Shown: positions 1 to 8,210, counted from the stretch's first letter. The stretch is DNA of 64,000 nt from Micromonospora sp. WMMD812 (GCF_027497215.1 NZ_CP114904.1:2812001-2876000), one strand, 5' to 3'. Notes: generated by a model not told the origin, from the sequence alone. Numbers and translations: made by a program.

Positions 1-226
1 TGAGCACCAGCGACCAGCGGACCTTCACGCAGCCGCCGCCGTCGGTCCGGGACACCACGGCGGAGACCGTCCGCACCTGGTCGCCGGCGGTGAAGCGCTC
101 CGGCAGTCCGCTCAGCCGGGTGGCAAAGGCCGCCTGCGCCGGCCCGGCCAGGGCCAGCTCCACGCCGGTCAGGCAGGCCAGCACCACCGCGAGCCGCAGC
201 GCGTACCGCCACACGTTCACCACCAC
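1..226 (-). CDS. Secreted protein of unknown function, 5' part only
   Basis: The gene reads leftward and runs off the window after about 74 codons. Three in-frame GTG codons (226, 223, 220) could start it; a GGAGAGG-like ribosome site lies just upstream at about 231-237. The product begins MVNVWRYALRLAVVLACLTG, a basic n-region plus hydrophobic core, ending in an Ala-rich stretch with AQA, which reads as a Sec signal peptide. The visible mature part is rich in Val, Arg and Thr and shows no motif that I recognise. It is divergent from the methyltransferase gene. Export is supported; function is not. Confidence 0.6.
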   Translation of the reverse strand, partial: MVVNVWRYALRLAVVLACLTGVELALAGPAQAAFATRLSGLPERFTAGDQVRTVSAVVSRTDGGGCVKVRWSLVL

Positions 227-423
227 CTCGCCTCTCCGCTTCCCTTCGGAACGCTAGAAGCGGGCGGGTGGGTCGACCAGACGGGTGTCTTCGCACCGGT
301 CGGCAAGCACGGGGGCGGATTTCACCGACCGTGGTGAACCGGTCACCGATCCCCACCCCGCCCGGCGGTGGCTTCCTCGACCGTCCCGCGAGGTGGCCGC
401 CCCCCGTCAGGGAGAATCGCCGG

Positions 424-1092
424 GTGTCCGAGCTCTCCACCACCTTCGTCCGGCTGCACGCCCGCCTCGCCCCGGTGGCGTTCGTCCCCGAGGTACGGCT
501 GCACCAGGCGGACGAGCCCATCGGGCTCTGGGAGCTCACCGAGGGTGAGTTCCGCAGCGACCGGCCGCCGCCGTTCTGGGCCTTCGCCTGGGCCGGCGGT
601 CAGGCGCTGGCGCGTTACGTGACCGACCACCCGGAGCTGGTCGCCGGCCGCCGGGTGCTCGACCTCGCCTCCGGTTCCGGTTTGGTCGCCATCGCCGCCG
701 CCCGCGCCGGCGCGGCGGCCGTCCGCGCGGTCGAGGTGGACGAACTGGCGGTGGCCGCCGTCGCGCTCAACGCCGAGGCCAACGGGGTACGCGTGTCCGC
801 CGAGTACGGCGACATCCTCGACGGCGACGCCGGCGACGTGGACGTGGTGCTCGCCGGCGACGTCTTCTACAGCGAGGCGATGGCCAAGCGGATGCTGCGG
901 TTCCTGCTGCGGGCCACCCGGGCCGGCGCCGCGGTGCTGGTCGGCGACCCCGGCCGGGCGTTCCTGCCCCGGGACCGCTTCGACGAGCTGGCCGCCTACG
1001 ACGTGCCGGTCCCCCCGGCGCTGGAGACCGTACGCGTGAAGCGCACCACGGTCTGGCAGCTGCGGCCCGGCCTGCCGAAGGCCGCCGACTAG
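424..1092 (+). CDS. Class I SAM-dependent methyltransferase, ETFB-lysine/COG3897-like
   Basis: Predicted cytosolic methyltransferase of 222 residues. The nucleotide-binding loop is VLDLASGSGLVAIAAA, followed by the acidic strand end AVEVDE, and the post-I region is DVVLAGDVFY. The segment PPPFWAFAWAGGQALARY resembles the family of electron-transfer-flavoprotein beta lysine methyltransferases and the N-terminal/lysine methylases of COG3897, so a protein substrate is likely but not proved. An upstream in-frame ATG (268) would add 52 residues of low-complexity sequence. The GTG at 424 is preferred because AGGGAGA precedes it and the fold starts there. Its TAG stop forms part of the -10 element of the next gene. 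Confidence 0.8.
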   Translation: MSELSTTFVRLHARLAPVAFVPEVRLHQADEPIGLWELTEGEFRSDRPPPFWAFAWAGGQALARYVTDHPELVAGRRVLDLASGSGLVAIAAARAGAAAVRAVEVDELAVAAVALNAEANGVRVSAEYGDILDGDAGDVDVVLAGDVFYSEAMAKRMLRFLLRATRAGAAVLVGDPGRAFLPRDRFDELAAYDVPVPPALETVRVKRTTVWQLRPGLPKAAD

Positions 1093-1095
1093 CGT
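1090..1095 (+). promoter_or_regulatory. -10 element of the P450 gene (leaderless)
   Basis: TAGCGT lies six nucleotides before the GTG start at 1102, so the transcript is predicted to begin at the start codon. The first three bases are also the stop codon of the methyltransferase gene. No ribosome-binding site is present in the gap, which fits leaderless expression. Confidence 0.5.
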
Positions 1096-1101
1096 GTCGG
1101 C

Positions 1102-2268
1102 GTGCTGTTCCGCAGCTGGGCGCAGGTCGCCGACACCAGGTGGCCGGACGTGGCCCGGGTGGCGGACCACGTCGGCGTAAAGCATCTCGTGGTCACCCGG
1201 CACGCGCTGGTTCGCCAGGTGCTCACCGACCCGGTCACGTTCCGGCCGGACAACGCGCTGGACGCGGTGACCCCGATGCCGGTGACGGCCCTGCGGGTGC
1301 TCGCCGGGCACCGGTTCCGGCTGCCGCCGACGCTGGCGAACAACTCCGGCGCCAGCCACCCGGAGATCCGGGCGATCGTCGCCGACGCGCTGCACCCGTC
1401 CCGGGTCGACGCGCAGCGGCCCTGGCTGACCGCGCTGGTGCGGGGCAGGGTCACCCGGCTCGCCGCGACGCTGGACGGCGGCGAGCCGATCGACCTCTAC
1501 GCGGAGCTCGCCGCCGACCTGCCGCTGCTCGTGCTGGCCCGGCTGGTCGAGCTGCCGGACGCGCCGGTCGGCGCGGTCAAGCAGTTCGCCCGGGCGGCCC
1601 TGGAGCTGTTCTGGGCGCCGCTGGACGCCGACCGGCAACTGGCGCTCGCCACCGAGGTCGGCAGCTTCCACCGGGTGCTGCGCGACTTCGCGGCCACCGG
1701 CGGCGGGCTGGCCGCCCGGCTGCGCGCGGCCGGGCATCCGCCGGACGTGGTCGTCGGCGCGCTCTTCTTCCTGCTGGTGGCCGGGCAGGAGACCACCTCG
1801 CAGTTCCTCACTCTGCTGCTGCACCGGCTGGCCGGTGAGCCGGCCGTGCGGGCCGGACTGCGCACCGGCGAGGTCCCGGTGGCCGACGTGGTGGAGGAGG
1901 GGCTGCGGCTCGAACCGCCGATCGTCACCTGGCGCCGCGTCGCGGCGGTGGACACCACGCTCGGCGGTACGGCGGTGCCAGCGGGCACCAGCGTCGTGCT
2001 CTGGCTGGCCCGGGCCGGCCGCGACCCGGAGACCGTCGACGCGCCCGACGAGTTCCGCCCGGGCCAACGCGGATCCCGCCGGCACCTGGCCTTCGGGGCG
2101 GGCGCGCACCGCTGCGTCGGCGACGTGCTGGCCCGGATGGAGGCGGCCGTCGTGGTGACCGAGGCCGCGCCGCTGCTGGACGGGGTGACGGTGGTCCGTC
2201 CGCCCTGGTGCCCGGACAACCTCACCTTCCGGATGCCCGACGCCTTCGTCATCCGCCGCACCGCATAG
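1102..2268 (+). CDS. Cytochrome P450
   Basis: A 388-residue soluble bacterial P450, slightly shorter than the usual 400 or so. The I-helix oxygen-activation motif reads LLVAGQETTSQF (the more usual residue is His in place of Gln), the ExxR pair is EEGLR, and the haem-cysteine loop is FGAGAHRCVGD near the C-terminus. It would bind haem through that Cys and take electrons from a ferredoxin, none of which is encoded nearby. Nothing around it forms a biosynthetic cluster, so the substrate is unknown. The start is set by a TANNNT element six bases upstream. Confidence 0.9.
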   Translation: MLFRSWAQVADTRWPDVARVADHVGVKHLVVTRHALVRQVLTDPVTFRPDNALDAVTPMPVTALRVLAGHRFRLPPTLANNSGASHPEIRAIVADALHPSRVDAQRPWLTALVRGRVTRLAATLDGGEPIDLYAELAADLPLLVLARLVELPDAPVGAVKQFARAALELFWAPLDADRQLALATEVGSFHRVLRDFAATGGGLAARLRAAGHPPDVVVGALFFLLVAGQETTSQFLTLLLHRLAGEPAVRAGLRTGEVPVADVVEEGLRLEPPIVTWRRVAAVDTTLGGTAVPAGTSVVLWLARAGRDPETVDAPDEFRPGQRGSRRHLAFGAGAHRCVGDVLARMEAAVVVTEAAPLLDGVTVVRPPWCPDNLTFRMPDAFVIRRTA

Positions 2269-2427
2269 GCGGCCCACCTCGCACAGGCGGCGCCGCGCGG
2301 GGTCGGCGAGCTCCCGGCCGAACCGTGGAGTGGCCCACCGCACGGTCGTCGGGTAGCGCGACCAGGGCGGCGGGAGCACCAGGGCGGGCTGCACGCGTCC
2401 TCACCTTCGCCGGATAGGTTTCCCGAC

Positions 2428-3303
2428 GTGCCGTCGACTCCTCGCCGCATCCTGGCCGCCGCGTGCCCGCTACTGGTTCTCCTGGCGCTGAGCGCCTGCT
2501 CGGCCGCGCACCGGCCCCGGCTCATCGCCCCGCACGCGGCTCACCAGCCGAACCCGTCCGCCTCGCCGCCGGCCACCGCCGAAACGACGCCCTCCGGGAC
2601 ACCGTCGACGTCGCCGTCGGGGAAGCCCGCGCCGAAGAGTCTGGCCTGGTACCTGTCCCAGGTGCCGGCCTTCCCCGACGCCCCGGCACCGCAGCCGGTG
2701 CAGCCGTCGCCGCCGGCCGCGAGCGGCTCGGCCCCGTTCTGGTTCCGGTTGCCGACCGAGCAGAAGGTCGCCTTCATCACCATCGACGACGGAGCGCTGG
2801 CCCGCCCGCCCGCGGCGATCGACTTCATCCGGGACGCGCACTTCCCGGTCACCCTGTTCCTGAACTCACCGGCGGCGGAGGCGCACACCGACTACTTCCG
2901 GCAGATCGAGGCGGCGGGCGGGGTCGTGGCGAACCACACGATCACGCACACGTCACTGGCGGGCAGGTCGTACGCCTTCCAGAAGCACGAGATCTGCGGG
3001 TCGGCGGACAAGCTGGAGCAGCTGTTCGGCAAGCGACCGACCCTGTTCCGCCCCCCGTTCGGCAACCGGGACGCGACCACCCTGCGGGCCGCGCACGACT
3101 GCGGCATGAAGGCGGTCTTCCACTGGACCGAGACCGTCGACAAGGGGATCGTGCGCTACCAGACGCCGGAGAAGGTGGTGAAGCCCGGCGACGTGCTGCT
3201 GATGCACTTCCGGCCGGCGCTCATGGACGACCTCCTCGCGGCGTTGAAGGCGATCCACCGGGCCGGCCTCACCCCGGCGCTGCTGGAGGACTACGTGGCG
3301 TGA
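2428..3303 (+). CDS. NodB-type polysaccharide deacetylase, lipoprotein
   Basis: Exported lipoprotein of 291 residues. The signal peptide ends in a lipobox LSAC at Cys24, followed by a long Pro/Ser/Thr-rich linker to about residue 90. The NodB homology domain follows: VAFITIDDG supplies the catalytic/metal Asp pair, HTITH is the H-x3-H metal motif, and FRPPFGNRD is the conserved RPP motif. Such enzymes remove acetyl or acyl groups from cell-wall glycans or chitin-like polymers; here it would act on the outer face of the membrane. TAGGTT seven bases before the GTG points to a leaderless message. A 10-bp perfect hairpin downstream (3361-3383) could end its transcript. Confidence 0.87.
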   Translation: MPSTPRRILAAACPLLVLLALSACSAAHRPRLIAPHAAHQPNPSASPPATAETTPSGTPSTSPSGKPAPKSLAWYLSQVPAFPDAPAPQPVQPSPPAASGSAPFWFRLPTEQKVAFITIDDGALARPPAAIDFIRDAHFPVTLFLNSPAAEAHTDYFRQIEAAGGVVANHTITHTSLAGRSYAFQKHEICGSADKLEQLFGKRPTLFRPPFGNRDATTLRAAHDCGMKAVFHWTETVDKGIVRYQTPEKVVKPGDVLLMHFRPALMDDLLAALKAIHRAGLTPALLEDYVA

Positions 3304-3322
3304 CGGGCCCGCCGACGCCGGC

Positions 3323-3336
3323 CTGACGAAAGTCAG
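3323..3336. promoter_or_regulatory. Inverted repeat CTGACGAAAGTCAG, candidate response-regulator site
   Basis: Perfect CTGAC/GTCAG arms around GAAA lie 60 bp before the ABC exporter. Nearly the same 14-mer occurs upstream of the sensor-kinase gene (7464-7477), so the adjacent NarL-type regulator is the obvious candidate ligand. The link is inferred from the repeat and from position. Confidence 0.5.
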
Positions 3337-3360
3337 GGTGGGGCGATGCCGTTCGGGCGC

Positions 3361-3383
3361 GGCGCGCGGACGGTCCGCGCGCC
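3361..3383. promoter_or_regulatory. Perfect 10-bp palindrome next to the -10 of the ABC exporter
   Basis: GGCGCGCGGA and TCCGCGCGCC are exact reverse complements around a CGG centre, ending one base before TAGCGT (3384-3389), the likely -10 of the ABC ATPase gene. It could be a repressor operator across the -35 to -10 gap, or the terminator hairpin of the deacetylase gene. There is no U-run. Confidence 0.45.
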
Positions 3384-3395
3384 TAGCGTCAGCGC

Positions 3396-4328
3396 ATGAT
3401 CACATTACGTGGGTTGACGAAGCGGTTCGGAGCGACGACCGCGGTCGACGCCCTGACCGTCGACATCGCACCCGGCCGGGTCACCGGGTTCCTCGGCCCC
3501 AACGGCGCCGGCAAGTCCACCACCATGCGGATGATCCTCGGCCTGGACCGCCCGACCGCCGGGCAGGCGCTGGTCGGCGGGCGGGCGTACCGGGACCTGC
3601 GCCACCCGCTGTACGAGGTCGGCGCGCTGCTCGACGCGAAGGCCATCCATCCGGCCCGGTCCGGGCGGGCGCACCTGCTGGCGATGGCCCGCAGCAACGG
3701 CGTCCCGGCCCGCCGGGTCGACGAGGTGCTCGCCGTCGTCGGCCTCGACGACCGGGCCGCGGCGAAACCGGGGCGCACGCTCTCCCTCGGCATGGGCCAG
3801 CGACTCGGGATCGCCGGCGCGCTGCTCGGCGACCCGGCGGTGGTGATGTTCGACGAGCCGGTGAACGGGCTCGACCCGGACGGCGTGCGCTGGGCGCGGG
3901 AGCTGATGCGGTCGCTGGCCGACGAGGGACGGACCGTCTTCGTGTCCAGCCACCTGATGACCGAGATGCAGCTCACCGCCGACCAACTGGTGGTCATCGG
4001 CCGGGGCCGGCTGCTCGCCGACGCACCGATCCACGAGGTCATCGCCGGCAGCGCGGTCGCGGTCCGGGTACGCAGCCCGCACCCGGCCGGCCTGGCCGCG
4101 CTCGCCGAGCGGCTCACCGCGACCGGGGTCACCGTCGAGCCGGTCGCCCCGGACGAGCTGACGGTCACCGGGGCCACCGTCGACCGGGTCGGCGACGTGG
4201 CGTACGAGCTGGGGCTGCGGTTGCACGAACTCAGCTCGCACGGCGCGTCGCTCGAGCAGGCCTTCATGGAGTTGACCGCCGACAGCGTCGAGTACGCCGG
4301 CGCCCGGACCGGAGGCGGAGCCCGATGA
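3396..4328 (+). CDS. ABC-2 type exporter ATP-binding protein
   Basis: A 310-residue ATPase of the DrrA/CcmA class. Walker A is GPNGAGKST, the signature is LSLGMGQ, Walker B is VVMFDEP followed by VNGLDPDG, and the switch His lies in VSSHL. The C-terminal 90 residues form the regulatory extension common in this class. It would energise the partner permease, with which its stop overlaps (ATGA). The predicted leaderless start has TAGCGT six bases upstream. The convergent two-component system and the shared inverted repeat suggest that system controls it. Substrate unknown; drug, lipid or peptide export are all possible. Confidence 0.9.
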   Translation: MITLRGLTKRFGATTAVDALTVDIAPGRVTGFLGPNGAGKSTTMRMILGLDRPTAGQALVGGRAYRDLRHPLYEVGALLDAKAIHPARSGRAHLLAMARSNGVPARRVDEVLAVVGLDDRAAAKPGRTLSLGMGQRLGIAGALLGDPAVVMFDEPVNGLDPDGVRWARELMRSLADEGRTVFVSSHLMTEMQLTADQLVVIGRGRLLADAPIHEVIAGSAVAVRVRSPHPAGLAALAERLTATGVTVEPVAPDELTVTGATVDRVGDVAYELGLRLHELSSHGASLEQAFMELTADSVEYAGARTGGGAR

Positions 4329-5128
4329 CCGCCGTCCTCCCCCGCACCCGTCCCGCCACCCGATCCGGTGGCTTCGCCGGCGCCGTCGCCGCCGAGTGGA
4401 CCAAGCTCTGGTCGGTGCGCGGCACCTGGTGGACCCTGCTGGCCGCGGTGCTGCTGACCGCCGCCGCCGCCGGGCAACTGGCGATCTACGCCGCCAACGC
4501 CAACACCAACGACGACCCGGCCGACGACGCCGGGATCGTCACCGTCGGCAGCATCCTGATCGGCTCGATGGAACTCACCCAGTACGCCGTCCTGGCGCTC
4601 GGCCTGCTCGCCATCACCAGCGAGTTCACCAGCGGCACCATCCGTACGACGTTGCAGTGCACGCCGTCGCGGGGCCGCGTACTGCTGGCCAAGGCCGTAG
4701 TGGCCGGGACCGTGACCTTCCTCGCCGGCCTGTTGCTCGGCGGGGTCGGCGCGCTGGTGGCCCGACCGGCGCTCGGCCGGTGGGGCACGGCCCCGGTGGC
4801 CGGTACGGCCCGGGACGTGCTGGCGGTGGCCGCCTACCTGGCGCTGGTCGGGGTGCTGGCCCTCGGCCTGGGCGCCGCCCTGCGCAGCGCGGTGCTCACC
4901 CTGACCGTGCTCGTCGCCACCCTCATGATCGTGCCGCTCTCGCTCCAGGAGCCGGACATCGCCGTGCTCAACCGGATCGCGGACGGCTTCCCCGGAGTCG
5001 CGGGCGGGCACTTCCTGGCCGGGGACACCGACCCGTACCCGCCGATCGTGGGACTGCTGCTGCTCGCCGCTTGGGCGGCCGCCGCGCTCGCGCTCGGCCG
5101 GGCCGCGCTGCGCCGCCGGGACGCCTGA
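4325..5128 (+). CDS. ABC-2 type exporter permease
   Basis: A 267-residue integral membrane protein whose ATG overlaps the stop of the ATPase gene (ATGA), so the two are probably translationally coupled. The N-terminal AEWTKLWSVRGTWWTLL is the amphipathic entry seen in actinobacterial ABC-2 permeases of the ABC2_membrane_3 kind, and ITSEFTSGTIRTTLQCTPSR is the hallmark loop after the second membrane segment. About six hydrophobic segments can be counted. It is followed by a strong bidirectional hairpin separating it from the response regulator. Confidence 0.87.
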   Translation: MTAVLPRTRPATRSGGFAGAVAAEWTKLWSVRGTWWTLLAAVLLTAAAAGQLAIYAANANTNDDPADDAGIVTVGSILIGSMELTQYAVLALGLLAITSEFTSGTIRTTLQCTPSRGRVLLAKAVVAGTVTFLAGLLLGGVGALVARPALGRWGTAPVAGTARDVLAVAAYLALVGVLALGLGAALRSAVLTLTVLVATLMIVPLSLQEPDIAVLNRIADGFPGVAGGHFLAGDTDPYPPIVGLLLLAAWAAAALALGRAALRRRDA

Positions 5129-5139
5129 GGGCGTACCCA

Positions 5140-5172
5140 CCGGGACCCCGGGGCATCGCCCCGGGGTCCCGG
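5140..5172. terminator. Bidirectional terminator hairpin between ABC permease and response regulator
   Basis: Perfect 15-bp arms (CCGGGACCCCGGGGC and its reverse complement) around a three-base ATC loop fill the gap between two convergent genes and abut the stop codon of the response regulator. There is no U-run, as is common in actinomycetes. Confidence 0.75.
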
Positions 5173-5853
5173 TCACTCCTCGACCAGCCCCGCCTCGTAC
5201 GCCACGATCGCCGCCTGCACCCGGTTGCGGACGTCCAGCCGGGTGAAGATGCTGGTCAGATAGGTCTTCACGGTCCCCTCGACCAGATACAGCCGACGGG
5301 CGATCTCCGCGTTGGACAACCCGGCGCCGACCAGCGCCAGCACCTCCCGCTCCCGGTCGGTCAGCCCGGCCGTGCGGTCCCGGGCCACCGGACGCCGGGC
5401 CAGCCGCCCACCGCCCAGCTCGATCACCCGGCGGGCCACCCGCGGCGAGAGGTACGCGCCGCCGTCGGCGACCGCGTGCACCCCGGCGATCAGCTCGCGC
5501 GGATCGCCGGACTTGAGCAGGAAGCCGCTCGCCCCGTGCCCGAGCGCCCGGGCGATGAAGTCGTCCTCGCCGAACGTGGTGAGCATGACCGTGGCGGTCT
5601 GCGGCACCAGCCGGCGGATCTCGGCGGCCGCGCTCAGCCCGTCCAGCCTCGGCATCCGGATGTCCAGCAGGGCGACCCGCGGCCGGTGCGCCCGGACCGC
5701 CTCGACCGCCGCCCGGCCGTCGCCCGCCTCCGCCACCACCTCGATCCCCGGGTCCGCGGCCAGGATCGCCCGGACGCCGGCCCGGATCATCGCCTCGTCG
5801 TCGGCGAGGACGACGCGGACCGGGCCGGCCCCGGCGGTGTCGATGCTCGTCAC
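5173..5853 (-). CDS. NarL/LuxR-family response regulator
   Basis: A 226-residue two-domain regulator. The receiver has the acidic pair in VVLADDEAMIRAG, the phospho-acceptor Asp in VALLDIRMP, the switch Thr in VMLTTFGE and the Lys in FLLKSG. The C-terminal LuxR-type helix-turn-helix has LTDREREVLALVGAGLSNAE followed by VKTYLTSIF. It should be phosphorylated by the kinase encoded immediately upstream, whose stop overlaps its GTG start (GTGA). It probably binds the CTGACGAAAGTCAG-type repeats found before the kinase gene and before the neighbouring ABC exporter. Confidence 0.9.
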   Translation of the reverse strand: MTSIDTAGAGPVRVVLADDEAMIRAGVRAILAADPGIEVVAEAGDGRAAVEAVRAHRPRVALLDIRMPRLDGLSAAAEIRRLVPQTATVMLTTFGEDDFIARALGHGASGFLLKSGDPRELIAGVHAVADGGAYLSPRVARRVIELGGGRLARRPVARDRTAGLTDREREVLALVGAGLSNAEIARRLYLVEGTVKTYLTSIFTRLDVRNRVQAAIVAYEAGLVEE

Positions 5854-7427
5854 TGGTCGATCTTCTCCTTGCTGACCAGGCGACCGTCCGCGAAGCAGAG
5901 CCGCCAGGTCGGCTGGGCCAGCGGGAAGTTGCCGTCGGTGTAGTACTCGCAGCCGGCCGGGTCGACCCCGACGGGCCGGTCGAGCTGCCGGCGGGGCAAC
6001 CCCGCCAGGTCACCGCGGGACGCGCCCACCGGCATCCCCTCGAACGTCTGCTGGTCGAGCACCGTGCCCGCCGTCGCCACCGGGTAGTAGACGAGCGACA
6101 GCACCAACCCGAGCCCGGCCGGCGCGCCCAGCGCCACCAGCAGGCTGCGCCGGACCCGCCGGCGCGCGTCGTGCAGCCGCCGCGCGGCGTCGGCGGGCCG
6201 CTCCGGAGCCGCCCCGGGCTCGTCGGCCGGTTGCCGGGCATCGGGCAGCGACCGGGCGACGCCGGGTGGCGAAATGGTGACCGGCAGCGAGGCCCGCACC
6301 GCGAAGCCACCGTCGGCCCGCGGGCCGGCGTCGAGGGTCCCGCCGGCGAGGCGTACGCGCTCCGCGAGCGCCAGCAGGCCACTGCCGTGCGACGGTGGGG
6401 CCGGCAGCGGGCCGGCCGGCGGCGGGGCGTTGACCACGGCCACCTCGACCCGGTCGCCGGCGCGGGTCAGGCGCACGTCGACCGGGGCGCCGGGGGCGTA
6501 CCGGGCCGCGTTGGTCAGCGCCTCGCGGACCACCCGGTGGGCGGCGTGGCCGGCGAGCGCCGGCAACTCCTCCGCGTCCGGGGCGGCGGCGAGCCGTACC
6601 GCCATGCCCGCCTCCCGGGCGCCGTCGACCAGCTCGGCGACCGTCTCGTTGGACGGGCGGGTGAGGCTGGACCCGCCCTCCTCGCGGAGCAGACCGATGA
6701 TCTCGTGCAGTCGTTCGGTGGCGGCGGCGACGCTGGCCCGCAACTCCCCCGCCGCGGCCCGGTGTCCGGCGTCGAGGTCGGCGGCGACCTCCAGGGCGGC
6801 GGCGCGCAGCGCGATGAGGCTGAGGTCGTGGCCGAGCGAGTCGTGCATCTCCTGCGCGATGCGGGCCCGCTCGCGCAGCCGGATCCGCTCGGCGGCGCCG
6901 CGCTCCTCCCGGACCAGCGCGTCGGCGTGCCGGCGGCCGGCCTCGGCCAGCTCCTGCTGCTGCCGCCGGTACCGGCCGACCAGCCACGGGAACACCCCGG
7001 CGAAGAGCAGCACCGACGCGAGCAGGAACCAGGTGGCCGCGCCGGTGCCGAGCAGCCCCAGGTTCAGTGCCGTGCCACCCGCGGCGATCAGGGCGAAGAT
7101 GACGGCGGCCGGACCCGCGCCGGCGCTACGCCGCCCGGTGAGGTAGCTGAACACCGGGATCGCGAAGACGAAGTTGCCGTCGACGAGCGAGCCGAGCACC
7201 ACCAGCACCAGAGCGGCCGGCGGGCGGCGGCGGCTCACCGCCACCGCCGCGGCGAGCAGCAGCAGCCCGCCGGCGAGCAGCGTGAGCGAGCGCCACGAGT
7301 AGGGCGGAGTCATCCGCGCATACCCGACCGGCGCGGCGACCACCGCCCAGAGCAGCACGTCACGCACGAGGGCGGGCCGGGCGGCCATCGTCCGCCGGGC
7401 CGCGCGCACCCACCGCCACCTGGTCAC
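5850..7427 (-). CDS. HisKA_3 sensor histidine kinase with C-terminal membrane segment and ectodomain
   Basis: About 525 residues. Residues 20-150 hold several membrane helices. The dimerisation helix contains the phospho-acceptor His195 in QEMHDSLGHDL, the ATP-binding N box is REALTNAARY (301-310), and the G box is HGSGLLALAERV. Unusually, after the ATPase domain come a Pro-rich linker, another hydrophobic helix (428-450) and a 75-residue tail with two Cys (493, 511) that should lie outside the membrane. The tail, with GMPVGASRGDLAGLP and CEYYTDGN, looks like a small SmpA/BLIP-like sensing module. I chose GTG 7427 over 7445 because TAGCCT lies seven bases upstream. Likely signal: cell-envelope stress, by analogy. 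Confidence 0.87.
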   Translation of the reverse strand: MTRWRWVRAARRTMAARPALVRDVLLWAVVAAPVGYARMTPPYSWRSLTLLAGGLLLLAAAVAVSRRRPPAALVLVVLGSLVDGNFVFAIPVFSYLTGRRSAGAGPAAVIFALIAAGGTALNLGLLGTGAATWFLLASVLLFAGVFPWLVGRYRRQQQELAEAGRRHADALVREERGAAERIRLRERARIAQEMHDSLGHDLSLIALRAAALEVAADLDAGHRAAAGELRASVAAATERLHEIIGLLREEGGSSLTRPSNETVAELVDGAREAGMAVRLAAAPDAEELPALAGHAAHRVVREALTNAARYAPGAPVDVRLTRAGDRVEVAVVNAPPPAGPLPAPPSHGSGLLALAERVRLAGGTLDAGPRADGGFAVRASLPVTISPPGVARSLPDARQPADEPGAAPERPADAARRLHDARRRVRRSLLVALGAPAGLGLVLSLVYYPVATAGTVLDQQTFEGMPVGASRGDLAGLPRRQLDRPVGVDPAGCEYYTDGNFPLAQPTWRLCFADGRLVSKEKIDQ

Positions 7428-7434
7428 GGCGGCC

Positions 7435-7440
7435 AGGCTA
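7435..7440 (-). promoter_or_regulatory. -10 element of the kinase/regulator operon
   Basis: Reading leftward, TAGCCT stands seven bases before GTG 7427. The inverted repeat at 7464-7477 would then lie just upstream of the -35 region, a usual place for an activator. Confidence 0.45.
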
Positions 7441-7463
7441 CCCACCGGCGACCGGCGGAGGCA

Positions 7464-7477
7464 CCGACGAAAGTCAG
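7464..7477. promoter_or_regulatory. Second copy of the GACGAAAGTCAG motif
   Basis: CCGACGAAAGTCAG matches the 3323-3336 site at 13 of 14 positions. It lies in the 54-bp gap between the bioD start-distal end and the kinase start, which would make the two-component system autoregulated. Confidence 0.5.
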
Positions 7478-7481
7478 GTGT

Positions 7482-8210
7482 TCAGCCGATCTCCTCGGCC
7501 CAGGCCCGCCAGTCGTCCAGCACTCCGTGCAGCGCCGGAGTGAGCCAACCCGGCGCGGACCGCCGGAACACCCCGGGATCCATCGCGCCGGCGCCGGTCG
7601 GCAGCGCGCCGAGCAGGTTCGGCACCAACTCGCTGAGGTTGGTCCAGTGCACCAGCTCCGGCGCGGTCGGCCAGGCGCCGATCACCACCCCGGCGGGCAC
7701 CGCGCGGCGGTCGAGCGCCTCCAGGGTCAGCGCGGTGTGGTTGAGCGTGCCCAGCCCGGGCCGGGTCACCACCACCGCGGGCGCGCCGAGCGACACGGCC
7801 AGGTCGGCCACCGTCCAGGGCTCCCCCGACGGGCGCAGCCCCATCGGTACGAGCAGCCCCCCGGCCCCCTCCACCAGCACCAGGTCGTGCTTGTCCGCCT
7901 CCTCGCGGACCGCGTCGACCGCGGTGTAGAGCTCCAGCGGCTCCAGCTCCGCGACCCGGGCCGCGGTGAGCGGGGCGAGCGGGTCCGGGAAGCTGGCCAG
8001 GGTCCGGCCGGTCAGCGGGGCGGCCAGCCGCTGCACCGCGTCCACGTCGCCGGGCTCGCCGGTCGCCGTGCCGGTCTGGCCCGGTTTGATCACGGCCACC
8101 CGCAACCCGGCGGTCTGCGCGGCGGCGGTGATCGCCGCGGTCACCACCGTCTTGCCCACCTCGGTGTCGGTGCCGGTCACCACCACCGTTCCGCGCCACG
8201 GCACGCTCAT
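7482..8210 (-). CDS. bioD: Dethiobiotin synthetase
   Basis: A 242-residue enzyme that closes the ureido ring of dethiobiotin from 7,8-diaminononanoate, CO2 and ATP. The P-loop GTDTEVGKT lies near residues 13-21, and the VIKPGQTGT segment and the VLVEGAGGLLVP loop (EGAGG) are family hallmarks. It forms an operon with bioF; between them sits a 20-codon mini-ORF whose stop overlaps the bioD ATG (ATGA) and whose 3' end supplies an AGAGGTGA ribosome site. No bioA is present in the window. Confidence 0.93.
   Translation of the reverse strand: MSVPWRGTVVVTGTDTEVGKTVVTAAITAAAQTAGLRVAVIKPGQTGTATGEPGDVDAVQRLAAPLTGRTLASFPDPLAPLTAARVAELEPLELYTAVDAVREEADKHDLVLVEGAGGLLVPMGLRPSGEPWTVADLAVSLGAPAVVVTRPGLGTLNHTALTLEALDRRAVPAGVVIGAWPTAPELVHWTNLSELVPNLLGALPTGAGAMDPGVFRRSAPGWLTPALHGVLDDWRAWAEEIG

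Noticed and set aside
424..2268. Methyltransferase plus P450 as a natural-product cluster
   Set aside because: No core biosynthetic, transport or resistance genes of such a cluster are adjacent, and the methyltransferase resembles protein-lysine enzymes.
343..2394. Long leftward frame of 683 codons
   Set aside because: Antisense shadow of the methyltransferase and P450 genes; low-complexity Arg/Gly/Pro translation without any domain.
3389..6382. Leftward frame of 997 codons
   Set aside because: Antisense shadow across the ABC genes that also runs out of frame through the regulator and kinase; high-GC artefact.
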